DNA of 64,000 bases from Polytrichum commune (GCA_950295325.1 OX485803.1:55197554-55261553); one strand, 5' to 3'. Counted from the stretch's first letter, positions 47,440 to 60,604 are shown. Numbers and translations: made by a program. The notes: generated by a model from the sequence alone, not told the origin.

Positions 47440-49250
47440 TGGCCATCTGCAAAGTGTAGAATTGGAAGGTATGCAGCTTGTTGGGGTTTTTCGCAGTCAA
47501 TTACCTCCCTTTTTTAGATTGAGAATTTTACTAAGCTTGACTAGTCATGATTCTTCCAGCTTGTTTTTCTTAATCCTTCTTCATACTTTGCGTGCATTGT
47601 CTTAAACCGATGCGTGCCCTAATTAGGAATAGGTTAGTTTAGGTTACGTTGGTTGTGGCCTCTCGCAATTGTAGAACTGGAAGGGGTATGCAGCTGGCTG
47701 GGGGTTTTTGGGAGTTGGCTTCTTCCGACTTCCTCCTCTTTAGATTGAGAATTACAAGAAGCAGAAGGCACGATAACTAGCATAACTCAACTTACTTCGT
47801 TGAATTTTGCTTCAGTATAGAGCCTGTAGCCTCAGGAGGATTAAGTGAGGAGCTTCGTCGTGCATAGGAGATTATTGAAGAAGTCTATTTCTTTGCATTC
47901 AGTGGCTGACCATGGACTCTACTAGGTCCACGAAGCTCACGTGGGTGTCTTGTAATCTGAAAAAATATCATCTCAGATGCCTCGAGGATGTCAAGCTTTG
48001 TTAATATCATCCTTAACACATTGGCCAATGCAGCTTGTTTTTTCATCCTCATTCATACTTTGAGTACCATTGTCTTAAACTAGGAGTATATTATTTGTAG
48101 CCCCTTGCAATTATAAAATTAAAATGTGTGCAGCTTGTTGAGGTTTTCACAGTTGGCTTCATTCAATTCCCTCCTTTTTTAGATTGAGAATTTACTAAGC
48201 TTCACTCGTGTGATTCTTCAAATATTGGCCTATCCAGCTTCTTTTTCTCAAATTCCTATGTTATACTTTCAGCGCATTGTCTCTTATCGACATGGTAGTC
48301 AGGATTAGGTTAGGTTAGGTGTGGCCCCTTGCAATTGTAGAACTGGGAGGCTATGCAGGTTGCTGGGGGTTCTGGGAGTTGGATTCACTCAATTCCTTCC
48401 TCTAACATAGCTCAAGTGAAATGCACCTGTCTAGCTCATTAGGAACACATTGAAAGTTATCATGGACTGGGGGAGCACTTCATTGTGTTGTGAACCTCCA
48501 AAATGATTTGTTTCCATTAGGGTTCACTCAGGTGGAGAGGAGATTATGATACAGTTTATACTACAAACATAGGAGATTGTTGAAGAAGCCTAATTTGTTC
48601 TGCACTCAGTGACTGAACATCGACTCTTTCAGCCTCACGGAGCTCACATGGGTGCACTGTAATCTAAATTGAATTCATTTCTGATGCCTCAAGGATGTTA
48701 AGTTTGACTAGTATGATTCTTCAAATATTGGCCAATCCAGCTTGTTTTCTTGATCCTTCTTCATACTTTCAGTGCATTATCTTAAATAGGCACTTTAATC
48801 AGGAATAGGTTAGTTGTGGTCCCTAGCAATTGTAGAACTGGATGGTATTCAGGTTTGCTGGGGTAAGATAGGTATTCTTGATTCCTGGGGATAGCCTGAT
48901 GCCTATCTTACTTCACGTGATCTGGAAGTTCTGCTTCAACAGAATCTGTAGCCTCAGTTAATTGCAATGTCTAGCAGGTTAAGAAACATTGAACCTATAA
49001 TGGACTTGGGTGGAGTACTACATTCTGCCCAGAAACCCTTGAAATTATTATGGTTCATTTGGTAGAGAGTGCTACAGCATTGGTCAAGAATTTATCATCC
49101 AACATAGGAGGTTAATTGGCAAAGTCTATTTTCTTGGCATTCATGGTGCATTATGGTCTAGTGCAATCTGATGTCCTTATTCATACATACGTTGGATTGT
49201 CATAAATTGACACCCTGACCAGGAACAGTTTAGATATCGTAAATTGAGCA
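47440..49250 (+). repeat. degenerate repeat field downstream of TMEM208
   Basis: A block reading TTGCAATTGTAGAACTGGAAGG.TATGCAGCTTGTTGGGGTTTTT recurs near 47456, 47663, 48103, 48328 and 48820. Basic spacings are about 220 bp. A longer block (CATAGGAGATT.TTGAAGAAG.CTA ... CATTCAGTG) recurs near 47880, 48575 and 49105. The first copy lies about 60 bp after the stop codon, so the array may begin in the 3' UTR. Confidence 0.7.
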
Positions 49251-50073
49251 TGGAGTCTTCAATCGCATTATTTGTTGAAGGTGGAGTTCCATGCCCCTGT
49301 TTTTTTGGTTATAATTGGGACAAGAGGCTCATTGGATATGTAGCACCAAGATTTTATTGAATGCTCATCTGCAAATTCAGAATGACCTGCTTCTGTAACT
49401 TTGCTAGTATTTAAGATAATTGCCTGGCAGTAATTGTAGAGATTCATGTTGCTGAACATTATGCGCAATATTGGGAGCAGTCAAAATTTTGACAATGATC
49501 ACAATGAATCATATATGAAGAAAGTGTGGAAGAAATCTCATGCAAGACTTATGTGGTGATTACATTGAAAATTTGTTTCTTACTCAGTATATCATGGTCT
49601 CATGATAGTCAGACCCTTCACTTATTCATTTTGAGAAGGTCGGTGCCTGATGATGAACTTAGTATGTTTGGTAATTTGTACCCTGCATTCATATATGAAA
49701 GTTGGTCCATCCTCATACCTATATATACACCCTTGAAGTTATTCTAAACTAGAAATTAGGTGTGTATGGCCCAGTAATCATGTTTAACAAATTACTCTGC
49801 ATAGCTACACCAGTACCAATTCTAAGGTATGTGGCACAGACAATTTTGGTTGTTTGGAATGGATTGGAAATTTTCTCATTTAAATAGCAATTGTGAATCA
49901 TGAATATTGTTGTTTAGAGTTTTAGATTCAGAGTTGGGATGCAAAACATATAAGAGGTCAAAGTAATGATTTTTCTTACTCTTTAAGTGGTCCAATTAAG
50001 AAATATCAATTGTGTTGACTGTTGAACCTAGAATGTTTTCTATATTTGAGCACATAGTCTGATCTTGTTGTAA

Positions 50074-50468
50074 GAGCATCCTCAGTCGGTCTAGGTAAAG
50101 CTCACTGCAAACCAAAACCTATCTTTTGACTGACCTAAAATTAGAAACTGAAATTACCATCATTAGAAGCACACCTAAATAAACGTGAGATATTTCTCAA
50201 GAAAAAAGAATTGTAAAAATTTGACGTAGGTGAAATCCCTCATTGAAAACACCACATTTTCAAAATTTAGAGGGAGTGCACCAAATCTTGCTTAAAAATG
50301 GAAAGATCCTCCCACACTCCCTCCAAATTTTTGACATTTAGAGGGAGTGTGGGAGGATCTTTCCATTTTAAAGCAAGATTTGGTGCACTCCCTCTAAATT
50401 TTGAGCAATTTTAAGCAAGATAGGTTTTGGTTTGCAGTGAGCTTTACCTAGATCGACTGAGGATGCTC
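50074..50468. mobile_element. Harbinger-type MITE with GAGCATCCTCAGTCG ends
   Basis: A 52-bp inverted repeat with one mismatch starts GAGCATCCTCAGTCG and is flanked by TAA on both sides (50071-50073 and 50469-50471). A second inverted repeat lies in the interior: the arms contain GAGGGAGTGCACCAAATC and GAAAGATCCTCCCACACTCC with their complements. The 395-bp element can therefore fold into one long, nearly continuous hairpin. Confidence 0.9.
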
Positions 50469-50471
50469 TAA

Positions 50472-51370
50472 CACATCTCGTTTTGGTCTTCATTCTTAAC
50501 CACAGGCTTTGCCAAATACCACTAATTTATAGTTGTCCAAGTCAGTAGAGTGAACACCTCAATAGGTAATCAACATCAATATTCTGGTGTCCTTATCATA
50601 CTTTGTGTCCTTACAACAAAACAGATATTACCATATTGACTATCAAGTGACTTGCTACAAGAAAAAGGAAACCAGACTACATATCATTGGGAGTTGAAGA
50701 CAACAAGTTCATAAATTTTTGTTGATTTTACATTGGTGAATATAGCAGTTAGCATCTGCTTTCTACACTGTTTTCAACAGCATTTCTATCAGCCTCGTTT
50801 GTACAAAACTCTTCAAAATTTCACTGTAAAGTAGTAATAACCTGAGTCTCAGATCCATTGTTAAGTAGAGGAGGCTGGGTGATCCACACTGGACAATGCT
50901 ATGGTGCAAAAGTAGGTGCAGCGTCTCAGCTCGTAGCCTCCAAGTTTCCTTAATACAAACTAAAGCTCCCAGCGTCCATCCCTGCCTTTGGGGCTCTCAA
51001 ACTCATCATTCATGTGAGTTCAAAGGAGAGAACTAAGAGATCAGTCCCTCCAAAGTGGGGGTGCTCCCAACGAATCACACTTGCGTCTAACTCTAAAAAT
51101 AATTTCAGCCCCCGCATCCGCTAACAGGGATGCTAAACAATAAGTTATGAACACATTTTGTCTCTATACAAAGATGTCCTTGTGGCCATAATCACGGGCA
51201 CTTGCCAGTGGACATGGAAAGGTCCACAAGCATCTGGTAGAAGGTCCTGGATTAGGACACATCTGCCAGATTACAGCATGATGATCCAGGCAGCCTTTAA
51301 TCCTCTCCCAACTCCATTTGTCCTCAAGATCTGGATGTTTCTTGGGCCGATCAATCAATCAATCCATCAA
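50472..51370. other. 3' flank of the MFS gene
   Basis: No gene is visible. A direct repeat (CAATCAATCAATCCATCAATCAA) just past the MFS stop codon is probably in its 3' UTR. Confidence 0.4.
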
Positions 51371-54300
51371 TCAATTGTTCTTGTGTAAACTATTGTGGAG
51401 CTCTTGGTAAAAGCGTTTGGTTCGCACAAACAGCCACATACAAACTGCACACCCGAGTGCGCATACGCAAGCGAGGATGAGGAAAGTGAGACGGAAGCAG
51501 CTGGGCCCGTGGCACGAGAGTGGGTCATCGTCACCAAATTTCGGGTTCCTGTGCTGCCATTGCGCTTCCTGATCGTACAAGTATCCGGCAACCCGAACGG
51601 ACAGGATGTATGCCCCCACAGGGCTTGCAATACCAATGGTGTTGAAAAGGGTTCCAAAATGGCGCAAGCCGAAGATCTCAGATGTAATTGCTGGCATGAG
51701 GGACCACTGCGCGCCGTAACAGACACCCAAAATGATAGAGCCCAGATACAATGAGCCTGTCACCGCTGATGCCATAACTAGATGCCCCACACACATCACT
51801 GCCTGCAAAAACCGCCCGATTTTAAAGAGATTAATTATAAATAAATTTCACCCAATATTATCATCATCATCCAACTCGTTCCAGAGTGACTGTGTAGCAT
51901 GCCACAGCCTTCATGTGAATGGGGTTGAACCAGAGTACCTACAAGTGGTCCAATCGTGGATGTGATCAAAGGGGGAGTCTCTAATTTGGAAGAGAAATCC
52001 ACCACTTGCACAGGACTGGCCAACTCGAAATGGTGACCAACATGTAATGAATATTTTGTGTCTTCTTGTTTAGGCCATTGATCACCATTTCGAGTTGCCA
52101 CGTCAGATGAGCTTCTTCGAAAGATGTGGATAACCAACTCGAAATTATGGTCACCATGGGCCAAAAGCAAGAAGAGACAAACAGTAGAAAGAAAGACGAC
52201 TCTGATGTTGCCACCAACATGAATTATGGTGTTGCTTCATTTTCGAGTTGGTGTAAGTCTGTATGTTATTCTGAAACATGCATTACAAGAATTAGAGGGC
52301 CCCCAAAGACTACTGCCTCCTTGAATGGGCGCAGACAAACAGGCCAGCATCTATCTGTCCAAAGGGCAAGCTCCTAGCTTCCCACATGATCGATTAAAAA
52401 ATATTCAGTTCACCCGGATAATCCCACCATGATTGGGTGGACCAAAGGTGGTAGACTATTCTGCCCTTAAGTGGTTTAACCTCTAAGTTCCAATAGAATT
52501 TGGGTCAAGGCCTTGGCGACAAACATCAATTACATGTTGGCCACTGTTTCAAGTTGCCAAGCCCTCCTGTGAGTTGGGTATAACTAGAGGCAAGGGAGGG
52601 AGCCTATATAATCATTTAAGAAGAAAGAGAATCTTCACTTTGATAATGCATAGGACCTTCATATGAGCTCCAAAGATTACGAGGAAAATGACTAATGCCT
52701 TGATTTGAATTTGCTAATCATCATCTTAAACTAATCATGTTGTTTCATGTCCCAGGACAAGTGGGCGAGAAATGAAGTCTGAGAGATTCTTACGAGTGAA
52801 AGTGCGAGACAACATGGTCGAGAGATGTTCTTCGTATGTAAGAGCAGCTCGGAGACGACTCCTGCTCCAAAGCGGCCCAGAAAGTTCCAGATACTGATCA
52901 AGGAGATGAATGTGTTGATGTTCACTTGTGAGTATCCCAGAGACGCACCAATCTGGCCCATATTGTCAATGGCAGTTGTACCTGAGCCCATTGAGCAGGC
53001 CATGGTTATGACCAGAAGCCAGAAATCTAGAGACGAGGTTGCTTGCTTGAGACTATAATCATCACCCCTCTCAGGCTCTCTCCTCCACTCTGTTCTTGTG
53101 TCTGCAAAGAAACCAAAAATTGTTAGCTCCAAAATTCGTTGTGTCAGCTAAGGTAATTGAGCCTTAAATTTCACTTTTCTCTCTGCACCCACTTCTTGTA
53201 GGAAATGATAAAAGATGCAATTAGTGTGATGATTAGCAGAGCCAAAATGTGTTCATAACCAGTTTCATCATCATTCCGGAGCTCGTATGCATATATCTTA
53301 TTCATTGTTAGAGTAAAGATTCTCTAAGTTATTAAATGATCATATAGGTCTCCCCCATTATGTTGACTATTGCGTCTAGAATGGTTAACATATTACACAA
53401 TGGAGTAAATGATCATTTTGCCTATTTGTACTGATCATAAGTTTCATGTCCTATGAGAAGAGGGCGCAACAGACAAAAGTGTCTGTAGTCGGTTTTTGGA
53501 GCTGTGCTACTGACATGTCAGCTTCCTAATGATCTGTCTGGACAGAGATTCTAACCCACATTTATTCACCCTCCTTCCTAACCAGCTGAACGGGTCGTCA
53601 TGGGAGCAATAAGGCTCCAAAAACCGACTACGCGCCTGGTCATCGGGCGTTTGGGAACTGGTTACTGGTCCCCCAAATACCAATTACCTAAAAAATTCTA
53701 GGCCCATTTACCTTAAATCAAATTCAATTCTCCACCTTGCCAAACTTTCATATTTACAACACACTTACATGCTTCTTCGGCAACTCCATTCTCCTCAACC
53801 TCGGGATGTCGTCCCTGGTCTGCGCCACCACCAACCTCCGGGTCCTTGCTGATATCCGAAAAATCTTGGTCACTCAACAGGGGCTTTGTAATGGAAGAAG
53901 GTGCGAACTCCCCATGAGGTGCCGACTCAGCTCGGACAACAACTCCAAAGGGGAGTAAAAGAAATGCTAACAAAATGAAGACTACCACCAAGCTTGCTAC
54001 CCTCCCAAAGGGCATCACATTCTCCAGCACAATGATGCCACAGAGGTAAGCTGCGAGGCATATGGCAATGGCGGAAAACAGGGTGAAGTTGACTTGCTCC
54101 TTTTCGTCGGTCGTTGCAACAGGCATGGCCCGTATGACTGCCATGAACAGCAATGCCACCACTGTTGGCAGCCATGAGACCATCAGCAGGAATGAACTTG
54201 GGTCGTTCCGGTAGACGGCATAGAACACTTGAGTCAATATAGCTCCACTTAAACCCAAAAATCCCTGCACAGATAGATCATTGCACATATTTCAGGGATT

Positions 54301-55527
54301 GCAAGAAATGTGTAATTCATATTGATGATGGGTGGCTTTCACCCAAGGCCTTAACCAGGAACCCATGGTGACTCCGAGGTTAAGACCAGTGTTGGTCTGG
54401 CATACAGGTGAATACATGGTATCAATAATCAACATCAATAATGTCACCTTAAAAAGGAGGCTTCTTCGATGTCCCTCTAATGTCGCAAAACCCGTTTCGG
54501 AGATTAAATACATAAATAAACGACTCAGAGATGAAGCAACACCAAAAATCACACCAGTGGCAACATCTAACTCACTCACTCACTCACTCACTCACTGTTT
54601 GTTAACCTAGTGGGTGACAAGGACGACGATGAAGGTAGAGAGAGAAGATCGTTCATCACCCACAAGACTTCTCATCAATTGTTCACCTTATTCTCCGAGG
54701 CGCCTCTAATTCTTCTGATATCCGTTTCTTATTTACAAATAGGATTAGACCACCTCAGAGATGGAGCGACACCGTATAATTTACACCGGTGGCAATCTTC
54801 ATTACTCTAAAGGTTCACAAGTACGATGATGAAGCTCAAACACCCATGTTGATCAAAAGGCCCATGGATTTCATCAATTTTATACACTCCAGTGCCGAAG
54901 ATCTTTCGTTCAAAACATCACTGGTTTTCCAATAGCTTTTCGTATGAAATGACATAGAAAGAAGTCCAACAAAATGAGACTGTATATCATTGGTAGGCGA
55001 ACACAAACAAACAGCAAGAGATTTCACAGGAAGAAAGAACCTTTATTTTATACCTTAAGTAGGCCGATGACGATACCCCTGTTTCTAGGGAAATTTTTGA
55101 CATTGGTCACGACCACAGCCGTGCTGAAAAATGTGGAAGTGTTGCACGCAACACAGATGTAAATGCACATTTGCCAGAAGGGAGGGGGCGAGATGCGGCG
55201 GGTGACAGCCAACCACAGCATGAAATACCCAAACGAATTTTGCACTGCCCCAATAATAAGGACAACCCATGGCGGCACAACGTCATATAAAAGTCCTGAT
55301 ATCACCCCGACATTGCCACCTATTGCTTTAAAAAACGCGAGTGTGTCAAGCCTCTGTTGGTCGTAACCTAATGCCTCTTTAAGGCTTTGCGAGTAAACGC
55401 CAAACGTGTAGGACGTCCCAGCCACACTTTGGATCCATAGCCCTGCAGCAATCACAAACCACCTGCTCGTCACCACCTGCCATGCGAAATTCGAGGTCTT
55501 CATTCTTTGTTGTCTGTCATCATTCAT
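51371..55527 (-). CDS. nodulin-like major facilitator superfamily transporter, 4 exons
   Basis: Exons, in transcript order: 55527-55054, 54264-53769, 53101-52794 and 51802-51371. All are GT-AG and in phase, giving 1710 nt and 569 residues. The N-terminal nodulin-like domain starts with SRWFVIAAGLWIQSVAGTSYTFGVYSQSLK and includes NFPRNRGIVIGLLKGFLGLSGAI. A hydrophilic acidic loop in the middle (SKDPEVGGGADQGRHPEVEE) separates two groups of membrane segments. The C-terminal half has SLDFWLLVITMACSMGSGTTAIDNMGQIG and IFGLRHFGTLFNTIGIASPVGAYI. This is the layout of the plant NFD4 / nodulin-like MFS group; substrates are mostly unknown. The start Met is the first in frame. Intron 2 carries an 18-bp-TIR MITE, and intron 1 carries a 230-bp-period duplication and a CTCA microsatellite. 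Confidence 0.93.
53485..53631. mobile_element. 147-bp MITE-like inverted repeat in MFS intron 2
   Basis: A perfect 18-bp inverted repeat (GTAGTCGGTTTTTGGAGC) bounds a short non-coding core. No clear target duplication was found. It lies inside intron 2 (53102-53768), away from both splice sites. Confidence 0.7.
54510..54850 (-). repeat. 230-bp-period duplication and CTCA microsatellite in MFS intron 1
   Basis: CTCAGAGATG.AGC.ACACC...ACACC.GTGGCAA occurs at 54524 and again at 54754, exactly 230 bp apart, with similar downstream blocks. A CTCA microsatellite of about six units lies near 54571-54596. Confidence 0.8.
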
Positions 55528-57447
55528 TTACACGTAAATCAAATTACAATACAAAGACTAACAAATCAAATCACAAATACACCAGTGTAAGCTACTTCTC
55601 CTCGCATATTAACAATGTGAGTAAGTAGGTAGTACGAGATGATTAGCCAAGCTGTTTTCCTCATCATGTCCAAGGCTCATATGAGTATTTATTCATTACC
55701 AAAGTGAAGATTAGGCTTATTTTTCTTAAATGATCACACAAGTCTCCCCAGTTATGTTGATTGTTGAACCTTCGCGTAGTTAATGGATTTTAAGGCACGC
55801 AGTCCAACCTCTTTTACACACACGTCCTCTTTTACACACACGTCTTTTTGGTGTCTGTTCTTAGATTCACACCACCCATGAAGTTGAAAATAATTAAAAC
55901 TAAATGAGCCCCGGTTACCTTGGTCAGATAGTTGCACAAGAATTTCAGGACGATAAATGATTGGGCAGCAGGACGATAAATTATTGGGCGGCAGAACTAT
56001 CAAGTCAGTAGAACATTCGGGCTTCATACAGTCAGCTTGTACCAGCCAAGACTTAGCTCCCTCCTGATAATGTATTCTCAGCTACAAAACCTGGATCAGA
56101 AAGACACACATTGTGAGAACAACTTCTCGCATCTGCTACCACAAATTTCTGGTCTGCTTTCCGGACATGGATTTCTTTAAGTTCCCTATCATTCAACCAT
56201 TTGAACAATCCTTCGAGGTGCCAAGTATGTGTTGCGTCTTTCCAACCTGGTTTGGAGCTGCTAAAACAGTTACTAAAAAGCATTATTTTGGGAAAACATA
56301 ATTCGTACTAGTATTTTTAGCAGCCAGGGGATCTGGACGGTAACCTCTGCTTCAGGGGAAAAAAGAAAAGAAAGGCTTCTGATTGATTCTAAAAATGACA
56401 TCTGAAAGTGCGAACTTTCTTATGATTCAAACACAAATGGTATCAAAGGATCCCTCCTCTCAGAACTAGAAACAGCTGTTCAAAAGGGCCAGACATACCA
56501 CCCTGGGAATTACTTTTGTTCCAAAAATGACTCAAATCACAAGAAAACTCCTCACAAAAACACCACAAGAGGATTTCTCTTGCCGAAGGTGCAAGAGGCA
56601 TCAGTGGCGGCGGCGGCGGCAACTACAACAACAACAAAACAATTGCGACCCAAAAATTTCAAGCAAACGTAATTAAGAGTGCAACGAGCCTCGAAATCAT
56701 CAAGGCGAGCGAGCTAAAATTACAAACAAAGTGGCTCTGTGTGATCGCTCTTCCCAACCCTTTTGTAGCGAAGAAACAAGGAGGAAGAGGCCGGGATTTG
56801 CAACAACTGTTGCGAAACCGAGGCAATATTTTAAAATGGACTGGATCCTTGAACCTCCAAACTGGCCAGCTTCCGAACAACAAGAATTTCTTTTGAATTC
56901 TGGGTTCCGGCCTTTTCTTACAATCAAGTGGTGCACCTCCGCCGCCACACGTTCCATGTCGCTTCCAACATTCCCTTGCCTTTCGCACTGAGAGGGCTCA
57001 CAGAAACCACTCACAAAAAATCCCAGATCGCGGAGTTTGAAGAGCGAGTCCCTGCAGTAACGTAACGATACGTAACGTGTAGAGAAAGAATTTAATGGGG
57101 CTGAGGGTGGGCCATTCAAGGCAGCAGCGAGAAGCTCTCGTTACGACTCCGGCAGAACCGAAAACGTATTCGAAGCTGAAGCAGACCTCGGGGAAGTCGA
57201 GGAATCTCTCCGACCCGAATGTACTCACAAAGGAAATCATTCAGGCACCAAAACGCATTAAATTAGTACCTCCAAGTGGCAATTACGAAGATTCTGATTG
57301 CGGATGAGTTCGAAGGCCCAACTGGGCTGCACAGCGGGGATGGGGATGGTGACTCATCTGGGTACGTGGCCGCTTTGAAACAGTTCCAAGGGCCGGGCTT
57401 CCACATCCTTGGCGGAGGGACCTGGACTGAACCAGTTCAAAAGTAGA
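55528..57447. other. intergenic DNA upstream of the MFS gene
   Basis: The MFS promoter should lie at the start of this region. A fragment of foldback family B is present at about 55640-55870. A GC-rich pocket at 56580-57430 has short frames on both strands (for example 56700-57119 -, 57095-57307 +). I could not assign them to a family or connect them to further exons. A small minus-strand frame at 56053-56283 is also unassigned. Confidence 0.4.
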
Positions 57448-57925
57448 AACTGAACGTGTCAGTGAAACTATTCGCGAAACGATTGATTGATTGATTTTCT
57501 TTCTTTCTTTCTTTCCATAATGTGAAAAAATATAGGCAATGTGTTTATTGTGTTGGAGTAAAACGCAGTTGGGGTTTTTGTTGTATTCCTGCAGCCTTGC
57601 TTGGTTGTAGCCACTTTTTGGTTGTGTTGTAGAGCCGCTCACCCGGCTGCCTTGCATCCCCCTAGCGGTTAAAAACAACTATAGGGTAGTAAAACCGAAC
57701 ATGTCGGTGAAACTATTCGGTACACAGTTATTTTTCACCATCATGTGGAAAAACATAGGCAGTGTGTTTACTATGTTGGAGTAAAACGCAACCTGTGTTT
57801 TTATTGTATTCCTGCAACCTTCTACGGTGGCTTACTTGGCTGTAGCCACTTTTTTGTTGTGTTATAGAGCCACTTGCCTGGATGCCCTGCCTCCCCCCCT
57901 AGCGATTAAGAACAGCTGTAGGGCA
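57448..57925 (+). repeat. tandem duplication, ~245 bp per unit
   Basis: Two units share GTGAAACTATTCG (57462 and 57707), TAGGCA.TGTGTTTA.T.TGTTGGAGTAAAACGCA, TGTATTCCTGCA.CCTT and the CTAGCG.TTAA.AACA.CT block. They differ by point changes and short indels. Nothing coding is visible. Confidence 0.8.
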
Positions 57926-57989
57926 CCAAAGTTGGGCCATGTGTCCAACCTTGAAAGGCTCCCTCGCGTAGCATGCAGTTAACTCAGGT

Positions 57990-58340
57990 GGGTGACCCCA
58001 ACAAACGGGGAGAGTTGATTGCTAAGTTAGTTATAGATGGACTAGTTGAGTTTGAGAAATAATTGGTTGAAGTTCAAGACTTCAAGGAATTTACCCATCG
58101 TTTAAGATGGATTGATGGAATATACCCCAAATTCATAAAGAAAAGAAAACTAAAAGATGACAACATGTAACCGGTTGGATTTGGAAACACTAGGATCTTG
58201 ACCGATCGTGTCCACAAATCTCCGTGGGCATTGAGTTACCCGTCTTTTTTCTACATGTGAACGGGGACATCTGATCAGTGTATGGGGAGATTTTTGGGCA
58301 TGATTAGTCCAAATCCTAGTGTTTCCAAGGTCCAACCGGT
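57990..58340. repeat. dispersed repeat with an inverted-repeat core
   Basis: TAACCGGTTGGATTTGGAAACACTAGGAT near 58168-58196 pairs with ATCCTAGTGTTTCCAAGGTCCAACCGGT near 58313. Flanking blocks (TTGAGTTTGAGAAATAATTGGTTGAAG) are shared with 11985, 34456 and 62405. Probably a decayed foldback element. Confidence 0.6.
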
Positions 58341-58559
58341 CATATGCTGTGATCTTTCAATAATTCTTTATTAATTTGAAGTTTATTCTCTAAAATGATC
58401 AGTACAGACCTTGGACAACTAACTAAGTGGGCAATTTTTTAGCTAGCCAAAAGCTCTGACTAGCTAAAGCTACGTAGGAAGTTGGTGCTTCAAAAGAATA
58501 GCTAACCACATCGAGTGCCATAATCTGGGCAAGGAAAGTTAGCTAATAGCTAGCTAGAA

Positions 58560-58886
58560 TCTGAATGTGATCTCGGTGGAATGAATGATGTCATTGCACT
58601 CAAACGGTCATCTCTCAGACCCGAACTTGTTGAAGCGACTATGTTTTTGAAATTGAACATGAGCCTGATTCTTAATAATCCAACAAATGTCACGGAATCT
58701 CCGATTTGGAACACCTTGATTCCATCTTGTCTTGAATTGCCAAATGACATTGACGATTCCGATGATAATGAAAATGAACAAGATGATGATGATGAAGAAG
58801 AAGAAGATGATGATGATGATGATAATGATGATGATGATCTATCACCAGTGCCAGTCGAAAGTGAGGAAGCTGACTACATGTGTTGA
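58560..58886 (+). pseudogene. hAT transposase C-terminal remnant with acidic tail
   Basis: The frame from 58581 reads NDVIALKRSSLRPELVEATMFLKLNMSLI, matching the end of the hAT dimerisation region (the RSSL.PE.VE..MFLK.N pattern). It then continues into a run of more than 20 mostly Asp/Glu residues encoded by GAT/GAA repeats before a stop at 58884. The rest of the transposase is absent. Nearby AGCTAGCTAAAGCTA words at 58440-58560 and 59070-59130, with an AGGGGCCTGG end near 59148, may be remains of the element's ends. Confidence 0.6.
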
Positions 58887-60604
58887 TTTTAAGCCTTTCA
58901 ATTTCCTTGTGCAACAACATGAAAATACAAAGCCAAGTGAGAGCAATACAACCGAATATATATTGTTTGGTTTCATTTGAATTGATTTCTCTAAGGTTTA
59001 AAATGAATATGCATGTCACACAACTTTTTATCTAGTCGAAGCTGGGTGAAAATGAGAGTTCCGAAAAAGTTAGCTAGCTAAAGCTAAGTAAGAATCCAAG
59101 GATCAGTGAACCTAGCTAGCTAAAGCTAAGTGACAAATAGGGGCCTGGAAAATTCAACTAGGTGTTGCTAGTTGGCCAACTATCCAAGGTTTGGATCATT
59201 ATTTCTGCTAAAGCCATGAACTTCAATTGGTTGATCCGTAACTAGCAGTCGGTTCTCCATGTTCATTGAATCTGGTCACTAGGGTACACATTTTACTCCT
59301 TTCACTGTGGTCCACTATGATTTTGATTTTGACATACCATGATAGATTCGGTCAATGCACCTTTTCTTGACCCACATCATTTTTGAATTCACAATATTAG
59401 ATGTTCGAAACTAAAAAATATGGGATCAATGGTTTTTTACACAAACATGAACTATTGTGGTTCGGTTATCAATATAATATCAACAATATACAAAGTCAAT
59501 ACTTTGTTAACATTTTCCATTTTATATTTTAATGTTGATGGTTTATTGATATATAAGCCACCTTAAATTTCAATCCACACTAAAGATTTAGTGGGCCATA
59601 ATATTTTATACCCATGATGCTAACTTTGAGCCCACATTAATAGGTGGAAATAATGTGGCTGCAAGAATAACGAGCCCCTTCCACCTCGTAAGGTGGGTTT
59701 TACAAAGTGGGGAAACTAAAGGTTCAACTATATGTAAACCCCTTAAAACTACTTCGAGAAGATGGCACCAAAGTGACATCTTATTTTGCTTTGCACTTCC
59801 CAATAGGAGGTGTCATGGAAAATGTGATCAAGAAAACTGAGCATGTTGATCACACAATTGGAATAAATATGCAACCAAACATGGTAAAGTCAATAGTTGT
59901 AGCATCGATTTCTTTGTAAGTTGCACTTGAAGTGTGATGGGTTTGACTTAGAATAAATCAACACACAATCTCCACCACTTTGATGGGGATCTATAATAGA
60001 AGGAAGCCTCTTACCACAACAATATCATAATCACATCTTACCGCACTCTGGTGAAATTGTCCACAAAAGAAAAGAAAAGAAAAGAAAAGAAAAGATGTGT
60101 AGTCCATCATTCTACTTAAGGCTACAAGGTCTTGCCGTTTGGTGATAGCACACATGGTGATCTCACCCGAGAGACTTCCCCCACCTGATCGTTTGCCTCT
60201 AATTACTATAGTTGCAAGGCATTCTATCTTGACACATGCATTGCAAATGTTTTGCACAAGATGGTTGCACAACACGGATGGGGCATGGGATGGGGATAAT
60301 GACTCACATTGTAATGTGGTCTAGTGCCCATGCCATCTTGACACCATCTTCAGGGACACCTTTGAGAAATTCCCTAATATAAACTTGTTTTTTAGTTGCT
60401 CCCAAATTAGATACTCCAAAGGTGCCTTCTATTCAAAAGGCTAATGTCATCAAGATTGTATGGCACAAATTTTCAATCGAATAGTAACTCTAGTTAGACA
60501 TTCGCCCTTATGTACTTGAAGAAGATGGTACCAAGGTACTAGTGTGAAATGCCTTCTCTGTCAATAGCAATTCTAAATAGACTTTTGCCCTTAAGGTAAG
60601 GTAA
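58887..60604. other. AT-rich intergenic DNA
   Basis: No gene is supported. It contains AGCTAGCTAAAGCTA words near 59070-59130 (see the hAT remnant), a fragment of a dispersed repeat near 59215-59290 and an AAAAG microsatellite near 60067-60094. Confidence 0.4.

Noticed and set aside
58732-58980. Met/Lys-rich 82-codon plus-strand frame.
   Set aside because: It is a shifted reading of the GAT/GAA repeat in the hAT remnant.
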